Shown: positions 42,806 to 55,800 of the stretch, piece by piece
Position numbering within the stretch: the first letter of the stretch is position 1
Layout of the letters: every line of letters begins with the position of its first letter
Source: Neonectria sp. B-13
Taxonomy: Eukaryota > Ascomycota > Sordariomycetes > Hypocreales > Nectriaceae
Reading direction: 5' to 3'
Assembly: GCA_002682825.1 (NCBI GenBank)
Contig: NOKP01000011.1
Span: 186,420-250,419, forward strand
DNA: 64,000 nt
The notes under the pieces: generated by a model
What the model was told of the DNA's origin: nothing
The model's database searches: none
What the model saw: only the letters and a program-made list of their open reading frames with translations
Program-made: the position numbers and the translations under genes

Positions 42806-43904
42806 TTATTCCTCCTCGCTGATGTCGCTCTCGTCACCGTCCGGAGATCCCTCGATGAATGCCTCCTCCAAAGCATCCTCTAGGTCCTTCTCGAGATCGT
42901 CAAGATCGGCGCCACCATCATCCTCGTCCACGTCCATGGGACCGGGCGCCGTCTGCTGCTCATTGTTGTTGACAGGACTGAGTAGCGTAAAGTCACCCTC
43001 ATCATCAGACTCGCCGTCGGCGTCGTCGCCCTCGGACTCGCGCCGGTTCATGAAATCGTCGAAGCGTCGAACAGGCGGGAAGGCGGGTGAGAAGTTGGTC
43101 TGGCGGGAAGCCGTGGGTTCGTCGGGGTACTCGATCAACAGACCACCATCGTCGTCATCATCCTCATCCTCATCCTCGTCCTGTGGGCGGTGCTTGGTCT
43201 GGGATTGAGATTCAGGCTTGGCGGGTTCCGGGACGGGCAGAGACAGGGCCATGGACTTGGGAGGCTGCTTCGGAGCGGGCTTGCGCTTGAGCTCCTTCTT
43301 CTGGACGGGGGCTTTGGCGCGAGGCTTCGGAGCGGGCTTTTCGGCGCTGGTACTGCCGCCGACGGGTTTGTTGGCGGGTTTGCTCACAGGTTTGCTCGCG
43401 GGTTTGCTGGCCTTGGGGGGAGGTCGTGACGCGCCGTCGATTTGAGGGTATTGGCGGCGGAGGCTTTCCGAGTCGGAGTTGTCCGGGAGGCGGGTCACGT
43501 TCATATTAAAGGTAGAATCGACCTTGTCGAGGACAAAGGACTCGCGGTTGGGGTCGAAGTAGAGAACATATTGGTTGTCTGAGGTATTTCGAGGGCCGGT
43601 AAATGCGTATTTGCTCTCGTCATCGGTGTATGTGAGGTCGTATGAGGTTGTTTTGCCGGGGACGGATGGCTTTAGGCGTGCCGAACTCGGGGCGGAGGGC
43701 GACGAGAGGGCGGGCTGGTGATTGTCTGGGAAAGAAGAGTGAGCATGACTCTAACGCGAGAAAATTGCAATATATCAGCGAGGAGACGGACGTACATCGA
43801 ATACTGGTGAAGATCTCGTTGGGGGGTTTACCCATGAGGCTGTCGCCCAGGATGACGGGATAGTTACCCATCTTGGTCGGGTCGATCAGTCCAGCCAGCG
43901 CCAT
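42806..43904 (-). CDS. EAF-type RNA polymerase II elongation factor
   Basis: Two exons, 43904-43796 and 43725-42806 (70-bp intron, GTACGT..CCCAG), 342 residues. The N-terminal 120 residues match the Eaf (ELL-associated factor) domain: YPVILGDSL, TTSYDLTYTDDESKYAFTGP, and YVLYFDPNRESFVLDKVDSTFNMNVTR across residues 80-110. Eaf binds ELL and stimulates Pol II elongation in the nucleus; fission yeast has the pair Ell1-Eaf1. The middle is Pro/Lys-rich (repeats of SKPASKPVSKPANKP), and the C-terminal third is strongly acidic with Asp/Glu runs ending ESDISEEE, consistent with a transactivating tail. Splicing is firm because it joins R-Y-N-H-Q in frame. Confidence 0.88.
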
Positions 43905-44493
43905 GGTGGCGGCGAGGAGCGAGCAAGGAGCGGCGGTGAGGGGATCGATGCGGGTGGTATCGTCAACGGGCGATGAGAGAATCGAAGAGCAAATTCAAAA
44001 TCCTGGAAGCCCCAGAAGTTGGGTCAGTTGTGAGTGGGAAGAGAAGATGACGAAGAGCAGTTCGATGGATGATGAATGGATGACTTGACCCGATTCTGGG
44101 GGCGGAGCGGAACCACGGAACAAGGCTCACGCGGAGGTCACCCGCTGGACTCTAATTAGAGTGGGCGAGCAGCGTGTCTCCAGGCACTTCAGGCACTCCA
44201 GCCACTGCCAGCACAGGCCAGCTCAGCCACCCAACTGCAAGTATCAACTCCAGCCACTGCAACTTGAAGTTGATGAACTTTGAGAGCTGACAAAGAGCAC
44301 ACCTAGCACATCTAGTATAAATGCATGAACAGTTCACCTGCCAGATGCTGCTAGTTGCCGCTGTGGACGGAAATTTAGAGCCCCCGCGTGGGGTGCGCAG
44401 TTTATTAAACTTTGCTTTCTCCATTCTCTTTCTCTTTCTCTCTTCTTCGTCATTCTTGACCCGGTCCTCTTCTTTCTCTGCCTCTTGTCCGTC
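43905..44493. other. Intergenic, EAF promoter
   Basis: 0.6 kb upstream of the EAF gene and of the HNH remnant. Contains the TCTTTCTC-type pyrimidine tract at 44418-44450 and a 139-codon minus ORF with no domain. Confidence 0.4.
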
Positions 44494-45674
44494 ATGAAAG
44501 GCCAAGCTCGACAAGCCTATCCGACTTTCTGGAGGCTTACTCCGATCGTCCGCAGATGATTTATCAATCAATCAAGTTGATGGAATCTCGACCTGATTTC
44601 CAACAGCCAGTGGATCTGGTCCCTAAGTCCGAGTATGAGAGACGAATTGCGGCCATTGAGGCCATTCTTCCAGTGCAGAGGGTTCGCACCAGAATAAGGA
44701 CTGGCAATATACCGCACTACAATTCTCTGATCTGATCAGCATGCCGCTTACGACTCTTAAAACCCCCAGCGATCCAACTTCCTTTAGAGAAATCCTTGAT
44801 AGAGTCAGTATGCTTTTCAGTTATTGTAAGTGTCTCTCCCCATCCTCCCCACCTACCTCTAGCAAATCTCAGTCTTGCAGGAGGCGAGATTCTCCGCCAT
44901 AAACGAGGGTATCAGCAAGTAGCGAGAAGATATCGGCCGTAACGAGGAGGAAAGCAAGAGATGCAGCTCCCCGGATCACGACCAGTGCGTCGTTACGGGC
45001 TGGAGATCCTAATGTTTGTCATATTCTTCCAGTTGCTTGGAACAAGAACCAGAGCAATCCCAGAAAGACTGATTATCTTGCATTGAAACTATCAACCATT
45101 TTCGACCTCGGGAGAGCTCACATTTCCATTGCCGCCGTCGTTTCTCTCCCCAGAGGACTGGGGTTCTCCGATAGAACCTGGAATATTGACATTGACTCAT
45201 ATTCGCCACGACTGGTGGGGGCGGGGATACTTTACCTTCAAGTTCATCGGGAAAACACCAATCGAAGGTTGCCCAGATCAGACTGAGGTTCAACTACAGT
45301 TTAATTGGATGCCACGGATCAAAGAGAGCAATGCTACACGTAGCGTCAGCTTCCAGGACCAGAGGGACCCCGAGAAGAGCCTCCTCGCTGGCCTTACGCA
45401 TCACTTTGGTCACCAGGATGGATCTCCTTGCACACAATCTTGCGGAACATGTGCCAAGACAGCAGTTCGCTGTAGTTTCAACCATGGAGCCCATCATCCT
45501 GTTGAATCGGGCGATATCGTCAAGGTCAGGCGCGACACTGCATTAGTGGAATACTTGAAGGTCATGATCGACATTCAATGGGGCATCATTTGTGCAGCTG
45601 CCATTTCAGATGCCGCACAAGCTCTAGAGCTGCTCTCGTCACCCGACGCCGAGGAGGCCTTTGCGTATCGGTAG
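44494..45674 (+). pseudogene. Decayed fungal HNH-nuclease domain gene
   Basis: Pieces of one familiar fungal protein appear in order on the plus strand but in changing frames. First DFLEAYSDRPQMIYQSIKLM with EYERRIAAIEAILP (about 44510-44680), ending in TGA at 44733. Then, shifted, DWQYTALQFSDLISMPLTTL (44699 on). Next a TAG at 44920-44922 followed by DHDQCVVTG (about 44975). After another shift comes VCHILPVAWNKNQ (about 45015-45055), the HNH core, and after a further shift DWWGRGYFTFKF with QLQFNWMPRIKES and the conserved C-terminal half to the TAG before 45675. At least three frameshifts and two stops make a working product unlikely. A remnant intron (GTAAGT at 44827, TTGCAG at 44880) persists. 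The family is widespread and variable in filamentous fungi; function is unknown. Confidence 0.8.
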
Positions 45675-48388
45675 TGGGTTCAAGCAGTGGGGATTTAGCA
45701 GTGGGAAGAAGAGCTGGTGTACAAGGCCGAAGATGATTGTTGTGGAGGTCTGTCTCTAAGGTTATAAGATTGAGACTGCCTGACATCTCAGTAACTTAGA
45801 CCTTACAACATTTCACTACCTAGGTACTTAGTATGCCTTTCAGTACATTCACATTGTAATACTAGGAAAGGGGCGCTCGTTAATTGCAACACTCCCAATG
45901 AAAAGTCATGCGCAATTTGAACTCGCCTGTCGGCCGTGCTTGTTTGTCGTGTTGGTTGAAGCAACTGGTGGCCGTGTAAGCGAGATATCCTCCTCGCAGG
46001 CAGAACCGTGAGTCCTTGACCGAGTCGTCAATGGCGCAGAGCTAGGCACCTTAGCTCCCGGGAATGAAGGGAGATTCATCAGCGAGGTGCGCCAATGAAC
46101 GATGAGGAATAACGCCGCTCGGGGCAAGATGGCGTTGAGATGGCGTCGACATGGCGTCGAGAGAGAACGCATGCGTTGGTGGTCGACACTGGGGCGTGCC
46201 GCTAGGTGGGCCGGCAGTTGTTAATTGCAGCAAGCTCAGTGTTGGTTGAGACGACGACTTGTAGTCTCCGTGGTGAGCTGAAAGGGAACAGAGGAAACAA
46301 CAAGACAAGGAACGGGCAAAGAGGCGTTTCTTTGTACACCGGATGTCGACGTGTCCGAAGTACAAACGTGTTGGCACGTTTTAGGCTGATGAGTCGGTGA
46401 GGCTGTGTCGGTATCGGTGTTCCACTTTGGGCTCCCGGAGTGAGACCTGGCTGGATTCATCACCCTCCCTCACGTTTGCCTGGGCGCGATGCGCGTGCCC
46501 CTAGGCTGTTCCCTGCACAGGATTGTGTTGTCATTCTTTGCTGTGCACCTGCATATCATTTTGCATACGTCGGTAGCGCCAACGCCCAATGGGCGGGGGG
46601 TCAGCCTTGGACAGGAATAGCACAGGACAGACGAGTTGAACAGTCTACACTACATAATTGACGGGTGCTTGCGCCGATCTCGTCGAGTTTAATGAGAGGA
46701 TCCGGGGGGGGCGTGGCAGACTGCGCCTCTCTACTGCATTCTCGAAGAAAGGAAGACGCCGCAATAGTGACATCTTCATGGGAACAGATCCTGGCTTGTG
46801 ATGCATCACAACGGCACTTGTTCGTCGGTCAGCGGCGGGTGTACATCTCGTACATCTCCCGTGTAAGCGATGGGATCGACCCCGGCCGGGAGATCACGAT
46901 AGTCCATTGTTCCACATCCCCGCATCGACTACCCGATACCCTCTTCAAAAACTTGACTGACTTGTGATGGGATCCTCTGCGCCCCGAGTCTTTCTCGTCC
47001 CGCCAGCGTCCCGCGAACGGACCCGGCCGGCCGTGAACACCTACCCCGAATGGGCAGCCCTGGTGGATCTTGCTCGCCGAGACAAGGAGCACCGCTGCCG
47101 CCCGTATCCGTATACAGCGCAGAAGAGGAACATCCGTGCTTTAAGGATATGCACCATATATTACACACTCGGCACTGGGGATGAGACTTTGCCCTTTGTA
47201 ATACAGCCTTTAAGTGGAATTAGATCCATGGAAAAGCAAACGACCCGCCCGTCGGTACTGCAGAGCAGACATAGCGCTCGCGGAGCCGCGGGTCAGGAGA
47301 GGGTCGGGAGGAAGGGATCATGACACGTTCATTACGCGCAGTTCTTGTTAGTAGTAGAGTACTAGAGTCGAGAAAACACTTCAGTTTGATGAACCGGTAC
47401 TGGCTGGTCTGCTCCCTTCTAAACAGAGAGCACGACACAGGGCGGCTGCTCCATCAGTTCCAGTTCCAGCTCCGTCTAGGGTTGGTGGGCTGCAGCGGGA
47501 GGCCGACCTGGTTGGTGTGGGACCGGCGGGTGCTGTGACGTGAGCGGCACGCGGCATTGTTCGAGCATCACACATTGAGTGTTTTATTTCTTTCGGGCTC
47601 TTTTTTCTTTCTCTTGCATTGATGAAGCACCGAGTCTTTGTCGTTGGACCGGGAATATCGCTTCGCTTACTTACGTAGTGCAGTAGTCATGGGCTGTGGG
47701 TCGCTCGGGACAAGGAGAATACGTCGTACGACTGGAGAGAGAAGCGGTTCGCGCGATGTCAGGTACGGCGAGAGACGAGGCTGGGGGAGCCGCACCAACT
47801 CATTTCTCGGCATTGCGCACCTTTCGTTATTCCTCGTATGGAGGAAAGTAATGACTCGGGGCCGTCCATTCATCCGGCAATGGGAACCGCATCAGAAACG
47901 ACGGCGATGGTGGCCTGACAAGGTTAGACATTGAAGGCGGTGGGCTGAGATGATCGACGCTGCCGTTGGTGCATTGGGGATGGAGCCCAGATCGTCCGTC
48001 TCTCCTGGAGAGACGCGGCGCCGAGATTTATGTGTGATGTGCAATGATGGCCAGAAACCTGGAGGCGCGGTTGTGAATGGATGAGTGAAATGGACGTCAA
48101 ACTCGACGCCAGGGAACAGGGGAACAGGCAGTATCCCGTCACACGCATTCTGTTTACTGGGGAGTTTCGGTTCCTCGTCGACGAATACTACCTCGTACCT
48201 TGCATGCTGCTCTGGATTGTCACTCTGATTGTCACTCTATCCATCGATTACCTAGGCGCAACTTGGCGTATTCCTGGTGAAGCAGGTGGCCAGTTCCGTC
48301 GGCTGAGGAAGATTCATGGCATCGCATGGGCCCATTGATGACAGCCGCATTGCACATTAGACATTGGGTAACACGCTTGCGAGCACTA

Positions 48389-48523
48389 GGAAGAAAAAAA
48401 AGCAACGAGACGATGGAAAGGGAGAGGGGACTTGGGGACCAAGAGTGAAGAAAAAGGAAAAAACAACAACAGCAGCCCACAACCTTCGGAAGAGGAAAAA
48501 GAAAAAAGAAAAAAAAAGGCCAA
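48389..48523. repeat. Purine-rich low-complexity tract
   Basis: Nearly pure A/G on the plus strand with several A-runs (for example around 48395 and 48500-48520). Low complexity, non-coding. Confidence 0.6.
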
Positions 48524-49620
48524 CCATCGTCACCGTCCGCCCGAATCAGAATTCGCAAGTGAGCACAAGCCCCCCCCTGCCGGCTCTAGAGGAAATCCCG
48601 CTCTTCCCCAATCACCTATCTCGGCAGTCCTCGATGCGGCCCCTAGTTGTCGAGGCACCTGACCTCACCTGACGCTGAGAGAGTCGGACGATGGAATGTG
48701 ATTTCTTCCTTCAAAGTCAAGGGATGAAGAGAAGAGGAGCGCGTTGCCCTAGGTTTTGTGCTCCATACGTGGGTAGGTATGCAGCGGTGAATTTGATGGA
48801 GGGTCACCGTGGCGATATCAAGCGGATGGTATATTAGATGGTTCACTGTTGAGGACTGGAGCGGAGCTCGAAGGAGGGTCCTCCATATCATCTGCAGGAA
48901 AGGTAGTCAGTCTGCAGGGAGGGAGAGAGAGAGCGGGTAGGATCGTCATGTCTGAATCATTCAGAATGAAGGAAGGTCTAGTCTAGTGCGGCAGTAGAGT
49001 CAAGCCGTCTCTGTCAGTCGGTCCCGTCGGCTCTTTTTCAACGAGCTCTGCTGTACTTCGGAATATGCTGCCATACTTGTTTCTCTCTCTCCGTCTCCGA
49101 AGTAGTTGCCCGCAAGCCGCCGGCGCCCCTGCACAAAAGTAGGTGCTGACCCCACCGCTCCGGCCGTGAGGCGTGAGCTGATTGACCGATTGATTGCTTC
49201 TGCTGAGTCTTCCCTGGCGCTTCCCTGCGACCCCTGCGATGCCGACTTTGTCAAGCCAGGGTTTGGCGGCATCGGGAACCAGTAATAAGCGCCCGATGGA
49301 CGCCGGGCCTTGCTGTAGAGAACATGATCCCATCCAGGGAAATCCACTGCAACAATCCAATCCACCCCGACAAGTCAGTCCCCTTCTGTACTCGGTAGTC
49401 CGCACGTCTCCGCGAGAGATACCCGCAAGGAGCCACAACAACGGGCGGCCGAGGTACTCCGTGCATACCTGGTGCATGTTGGTGGTGGTAGCGTGTCCGC
49501 AATGGCGGGTGAGGGCGCGCCGTAGGGGTTGGTCTTCCTTCCTGGTTATCTAGGAGAGAGTCAGTCCTGGTTCGTGTGAAAGATGTGGGTGAGTGAGGTG
49601 AGGTAAGGTGAGGTGAGGCT

Positions 49621-49655
49621 TCCGTCCATCCACCCATCCATCCATCCATCCATGA
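49621..49655. repeat. CATC microsatellite
   Basis: CATC/CATCCAT units repeated about six times, right after a GAGGT-rich stretch at 49590-49618. Confidence 0.8.
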
Positions 49656-50228
49656 TCCATCCCCATCCGTACTCCGTAATTGTCAAGGAATCTCATATCC
49701 CCTGTCGTCTCATGGCCTCGCACCTTCGGCAGCAGCCTCTTTCTTCGTCTCCATTTTGTTTCTCTCCCTTGCTCCCGTTCCCTTCCATCTGGGACCCTGG
49801 CTCACTTTCGCGCTCACGGCTCAGGGCTCACAGCAGATCACGCATCACGCATCCCATCCCACGGCTGACTTCGGATCCATTCCTTCTTCCCTTGCCTCAC
49901 ATTGCATTTCCCATTTCGACCCTGCTGCTCGCTAGGTTGTCTTCTGTTCCGGGCCCTCTCCACTCTGCGACTCTTCCATTTCCACGCTTTCACTCTTCCA
50001 CTCTTCCACTCTCCAACCACTGACTGACACTGACACACTCCCTCTCTTCCGTTTCCTCCCTACCTCCCTCCCTACCTATCTCTGTTCTCGGAACAGGGTC
50101 TCCTCCTCCAAACATCGTTCATCGAGATCTTTCTTTTCCGTCGAGTTCGCCTGCTTGTCTCTGTGTCTGTGTGTCTCGATTCGTCTTTCTCACTTAGATC
50201 CGGCCGAACTCTGAGACGCAAACGCCCT

Positions 50229-50237
50229 TTTCTCTCT

Positions 50238-50271
<34 letters not shown>

Positions 50272-50348
50272 TTCTCTCTCTCTCTCTCTCTCGCCCTCTC
50301 TGTTCTCTCTCTCTCTTTCTCGCCCTCTCTCCATCTCTCCCTCTCTAC
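50229..50348 (+). repeat. CT-rich microsatellite in RBR gene leader
   Basis: About 120 bases of almost pure C/T, made of (CT)n runs separated by CGCCCTCTCT. It lies 390 bases upstream of the next start codon. CT-rich elements are common near transcription starts of filamentous fungi. Confidence 0.85.
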
Positions 50349-50737
50349 CTCCCTGCTTGCGCAAAAGTACCCGACACAAACCACAAACTTACCTCTACCG
50401 ACTCGCCTCCATCTCAACTCGCCAAAGGCGCCTAGAATTTATTTACCCAGCATCCAGCCGCCCCAGACTTTTTGTCCACCTCGCCCACTTCCATCACCCC
50501 ACGCTTCCCGACCCGGCCTCCGGACCAAGCTCGCCCTACCACGTAGTCTAGTCTACAACGTTGGAAGTACGGCGACGTTAAACTCGCCGATCTTGACCGT
50601 CTGCAAATCAGCAATTCCGCCTGGCCACGGCCCCCTTTCCACTTGAGGATGCTTTGAAAAGGATTTACGCGCCCGCCTTCTACACCTCGTCATCTCCGCC
50701 TTTCTCCAACGTCGTGCTGCCTTTCTAGGCTTTCGCC

Positions 50738-52895
50738 ATGGCCACCATGTTGGTCCACCAGAGCCCAGTCATCACTATCGACATGACTTTGGACAGCTAC
50801 AACGCTACCGGCGCCGATGCCGATGCAAGCGCTAACTCCAACGCCACCGTTCCCGAGCTTCGCGATCCCGACTACGTCGCCGCCGTCCTCAAATCCCCCG
50901 CGGGCCGCACCGAGCGCCAGATTGATGATGACCTAGTAGCAAAAGCCAATGCGCTGGGCATTTCAACCGAGACAGCCACCGACAAGCGCATCACGTCGAG
51001 CGTTGAGTCTGCGTCAACCGTGTACAATGCACGCACTTTTTCCATGCTCTCGGGTGGCTCTGCGAGTACCGCCCTCACAGCACACTCATCGCTCTTCGCA
51101 TCGACGACACCAGACCTCGCACTCACCAGCGCGAGAGAGTCCAAGGATTTGAGCCTTGCTCAGTACGACAAGTACCTGTCAATAGTTGACCCTCACCACA
51201 CTCCCCTCAAGTTTCTCAAGGAGCCACCACCAGGCCCGTCTGCTCAGAGTGTCTTCAGCGGCAAGACCAAGAGGAGCTTGTTCAGCGTCAAGTCGGGCCT
51301 TAAGAACCGAATACGATGGAGGAAGAAGGCGGCCCAACCCCTGGACGTCATGATGTGCGTTTGATTCCTAGGCCTCGATGTGCCACCATTCCATCCAAGG
51401 TAAAACTTAAACTGACACCATCCACAGGACTTGTGGCCTTTGTCACGTCGACTTCAAGACCTCGACGTCACTTCACAACATCCCCTGCGGTCACACCTAT
51501 TGCGTCGAGTGCCTGAGATCTATTGTCGCCCATGCCATGGCCGACGAGGCCAGCATGCCCCCCCGATGCTGCGCGCAGTCCTTACCAGTATCCGTTATCA
51601 AAGATGTGTTGAGCCGCGAAGCCCAGCAAGAATTCCTCGCGGCCATTATCCAGTATAGCACGCCTTGGCAAGCCAGGATATTCTGCCCCAATGACTCGTG
51701 CGGAGAGTTTATCCCGCCGCACCACAAACTCGACCCCAAGCACCCATTCAACGTAACGTGCCGCAAGTGCAACACTCGGGTCTGCCTCACGTGCAAACGA
51801 AGGGCACATCCGACCGGGAAGGACTGTCCAGAGGACTGGGAACTGGACCAGATGATCAAGCTGGGAGGCCAAGCCGGCTTGAGGAGGTGTTACAAGTGTC
51901 GGAACCTGGTCGAGATGGTCGATGGGATCACCCAGATGAAGTGTCGTTGCAACGCCGAATTCTGCTCCATATGCGGTGGCGTGTGGGATTTCAAGACCGG
52001 ATGCCCTAACTCCTGCGATTACGAAGAAGAGTTGGAACGACGGAAAAGGGAAGAGGAAGATCAGTTGGCCCAGTATGAAGCAGAAAAGGCAGCACAGGAG
52101 GCCGCGGCAGCAGCGGCGTCTGCTGAACGCCTCCAAGCCGAGGAACGAACGAAATCACGAGTCGAATTCCGAAATCTAGGCGACTCGCAGATCCGGGAGA
52201 TGCACCGGTTCCAAGAGTTTGCAGCCGAGACCAAGGCAACCATACATGCTCGACACGCCGACCAGAAACAGATATTGGCGGAAAAGCAAGCTGTCCTGGA
52301 AGAAAAGATGAAGGAGCGGCATACCAGGATGGTTTGCCACCTAGAAGACCGACAGGTGGCGGCCGAGATGGACCTACGAGCTACGCTGGAGCAAAGCGAA
52401 AGAAGCGTCAAAATTCGCCTGAAGCATATGGAAGCGTACTGTGACGGCCTGGGTCGTGGTACTGGCTCGGAATCGAGCTCGCAACCACCACGGGTGGTAA
52501 CGGAGCGCGACCTCCGCGAGCTAGGCCAACAATACAACCTGCGGGACGGAATGTCGCGACTCCACGAGGCCAAGATCAACGTGATGCGGGATCGCCAGGC
52601 CAAGCGCATGGAGGAGCTTGGTGACCGACAGGAAACTGAACTGGAGAAGCTCATGGACAAAGGTCAATGTGACCAGGAACAGCTCATTGCGGAAGCTGCG
52701 CAAGAGGACGAGGAGCATGCGAACAGGTTCGCCGCACGCAAGGCGAAGCTCGTGCGCCGGTGGGAACTGAGCATTGAGATCCTCCGAAAGGAGCTCGAGG
52801 CGCAGGACGGCCTGAAGTATGCGCCCATCCCCACGCCGGTGTGGCCAGATGACAACGACAATGGCCCATCGACGGTTGAGGAAGCCCAGGGGTGA
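50738..52895 (+). CDS. RBR (RING-IBR-RING) ubiquitin-ligase-like protein lacking catalytic Cys
   Basis: Two exons, 50738-51354 and 51428-52895 (73-bp intron, GTGCGT..CACAG), 694 residues. An N-terminal 205-residue Ser/Thr-rich region precedes RING1 (TCGLCHVDF.., then CGHTYCVECL), the IBR (CPNDSCGEFI.., CRKCNTRVCLTCK, HPTGKDC) and RING2 (CYKCRNLVEMVDGITQMKCRCNAEFCSIC). In active RBR ligases RING2 has GC-x-x-M in this spot, where the Cys takes ubiquitin; here the residue is Ile (codon 51927-51929). After RING2 comes a long coiled-coil region of about 250 residues (EEELERRKREEEDQLAQYEAE onward) to near the C-terminus. RBR proteins make thioester intermediates with ubiquitin; this one may have lost transfer or act as a scaffold. 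Confidence 0.87.
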
Positions 52896-55800
52896 AATGC
52901 AAGTCCTAGGATGTGACTAGCAGGCATCACCGCATTGGCTATCTCGACGACCGATTAATACTTTTGGACATGTCACGACCATTCGGCGGTCTTGACATAC
53001 GGCATTGCTTGGATTCCTCATCCATGCCTCATCTCGAGTGGCATAATTTCGTTACGACTATTCCCCGAATTTCCCTTAGGACCGTTTGCAGCATGATACC
53101 TGGCCGGTCAGCCATGGGAAACAGGCACATTTTCAGCATTATACTCCATTTTCTTTGTTTTTATGCTACCAGGAGCATGACTATCATCGCAATTATCTTT
53201 TTTTTATATCCTTACGCAGCCCTTGTGGAATTTTGAACGGCAAAATTGGGGATGGCTTCACTGACGGACGGCACACTCGTCTACATGATGAGTTGGCTGA
53301 ACATGGAGGCGGATGTCGGCAAGGGCTTTTTTCTTTTTTACGCCACCTTCTTACTACATATACCTTAGATGCGCTGTTGGCCTTTTGATGATGAAGGGCG
53401 TTTTTCATGTACATACCCCACGGATATCCGTACTGCGTCATGATAGATTGGAGATTCAGATCCAGATGATTAGTTGAAATGTAATAAATGATTTGCACGC
53501 TGCCATGGCAGGTTTCGAGGACATGTGAGGTTTGAAGTTAATCAAACATGCATATTCCTGATAAGTCAAAATTGTCTGGCTTCCAGGCCCTGCAATTATC
53601 TGAACTAACCACGTTGATACACGCGGAGTTCCGAAGGACAGTTGATAGCAACGATGATACGCACTTAAGGTATCTCAAGAGACCATATACAAGCATGGAT
53701 GCGTTTCAAGAGAGTAGTTCAGAGGTGCACTCTCACAGTCTTACAGTGAATCGTTGTAGGCGCCACGGACAAAACTCTCCGAGTCTAGCATCGACGTTTA
53801 CTTTCATCTCTTTGTTTTGTTTGCCTGGTCTTCTCATGAGACAATGCGGTCTCGGAAAAGACGGAGAGACGTGCAGCGTGCAGCGTGCAGCGTGCATCTG
53901 AGGAGCGGAGTTCGTTGTGAAACAGTGCGTGGGGATGGAAGCATGCGGGCTCCATTGCTTTACTTGTACGAGGGCGTTTCTCCACCAGGAAGGATGCATG
54001 AGGTGTTTGAGGGGAGAGGGTTTATACTGGCACTGGGAATGCTCGCTGGGCCAGTTTCCTGCTCGAGGTTGCCGGTAGAGTTGAGAGAGATGTGTGATGG
54101 AGACATGCTAATTTCATTGACGTGTTTTTAGAGTTGTTCAACGAGGTAGGGGAGTAGTGGTATTAGCGATGGATGCAAAATCTTCGTTATGATAAGATTG
54201 GATGGTGCTTCGCAACGATTCTCCTCTGAGTCCTCGCTCTGTCTCTGTCTCTTGCTTGTGTAACTACTTGTCCTTAGCCGGGTCTAGACCTTGAAACTAC
54301 AAAAGTGGTTTAGCTGCATTGGCAATGTTGTTTAGTTTGCATGGCTCGGTGGTATAAACTGGCACACAGTATCCATGTTCATTGCAGGGTTACCCGGCCA
54401 GGGCTGAAAAAAAAAAAACATGCAACCGTCACGTCACACACACAAGAGGCCGAAGACTTGACGGCTACCAGCATCGTGGCACGGCAGACGCCATGGTAGA
54501 CAAACACCAAGGCAAGGTCAGTGCCAATCTCAATACCGGGCTCAACAACAAGCTAGCCACTGCTGTGCCGCAGTGTGACTTTGTTTGCGGTGTCAGATAG
54601 ACTAACTGAGATGGATGTAGACTTGCGCACGGCATCTTGTACAACACTGCAACGTCTCACTTGATCAATTCCTGTGACACAGCATAGGTAAGTAGGTTGC
54701 AAACAAACCGCCTTGCCCGACACAGTGCAATGGCAACTGCTTTAGTTAGCACGGGCTGAGAGAGAAGACAAACACAATAACATCAACACCAGGTGTGGAT
54801 GGCAGGAAAACTCCAAGTTTCAAGCAGCAACATCCGAGGCCGAACCCCTGGTTTCCCACACTCACTCACTCATACCCATGGATGCCCAGTGTTCTGAGCC
54901 CCACCGTCGATCCTAAGCTCAACACACGAGAACCTCGGACTAATAAAGTGAGAATAAAATTAGCCCCCTGTTAACCCCCCCCTCTCTCGTACAGAGTCGT
55001 GCCGGGTTAGCGGTTCTAAAGGTCGGGGATGGTTTTTCGTATCCATTTCCCAACCTTGGAAGGATTTTGCTGGGAATGTGGGGATGTGGTTTTCTGCAGC
55101 CTGTTGAGGGAGCAATCGTGGCTCATGCAACCACATCCAAAAGAATAGACTGACGTTGGACCGACCAGTGGAGCTTGCGGATTTGGGTGGTACTCCAAGT
55201 CGTTTACCCATGGCGGGCTGCAACTATTCGCACTTTTGCCCGATGGTAAGTTTTCTAGCTCTACCGGACGGATGCACCGAGATGCGGCGGCAGTCTGCAG
55301 AAAAATAATGCAGAAATCCTCTCTTTGGCCCCGTAGATGGAAACATGCATGTCCCTTTTCCCGCCCTTTGTCCGCCTCCTCCCTTTGTGCGTCTCTGTTT
55401 CCCCCGAGTCTTCGGATGCGGCGTTCGGTGTTGAACGTTGATAGTAGTACGGATACCTGCACGCGCAACGGCTAACGGGTCCATTTGACTTGACGGCAGG
55501 GATGGGCCCGGCTGGGGATTCAGCCTCAGAGGCCCGGGACTCTTACTTGAATAGGGTTTGCTTGTTTGGCTGTGTACCACTGGGGCGAGAAGGGCGAGAA
55601 AAGGCATCATCATATCATGCCCATGGATGGGAAACATGGATGTGGAGTTTGGACCTGACGTTGGCGGAGACGGACGGGCCGGACACAAGAGTACGGGCCC
55701 TAAGAAACGTCCGAGGTGCCCTAGAATCCAGGGACTAGCCTACCTGGAGGTACCTGGATAGTATGGAGATTCAGGCACGGCCGCCTGCTCTGGATGTCTC

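Larger units (their letters stand above)
45675..50737. other. Intergenic 5.1 kb, no supported gene
   Basis: The largest gene-free stretch. It has short ORFs on all frames without domains, a purine-rich tract (48389-48523), a CATC microsatellite (about 49621-49655), and from 49.7 kb a C/T-rich region that leads into the next gene. The last 1 kb is probably the promoter and long leader of the RBR gene. No tRNA, transposon or RNA gene was recognised. Confidence 0.5.

Noticed and set aside
48364..48672. 102-codon Lys-rich ORF
   Set aside because: Translation of the purine-rich tract; no conserved feature.
50163..50435. 90-codon ORF of Ser/Leu repeats
   Set aside because: It is the translation of a CT microsatellite in the leader of the RBR gene.
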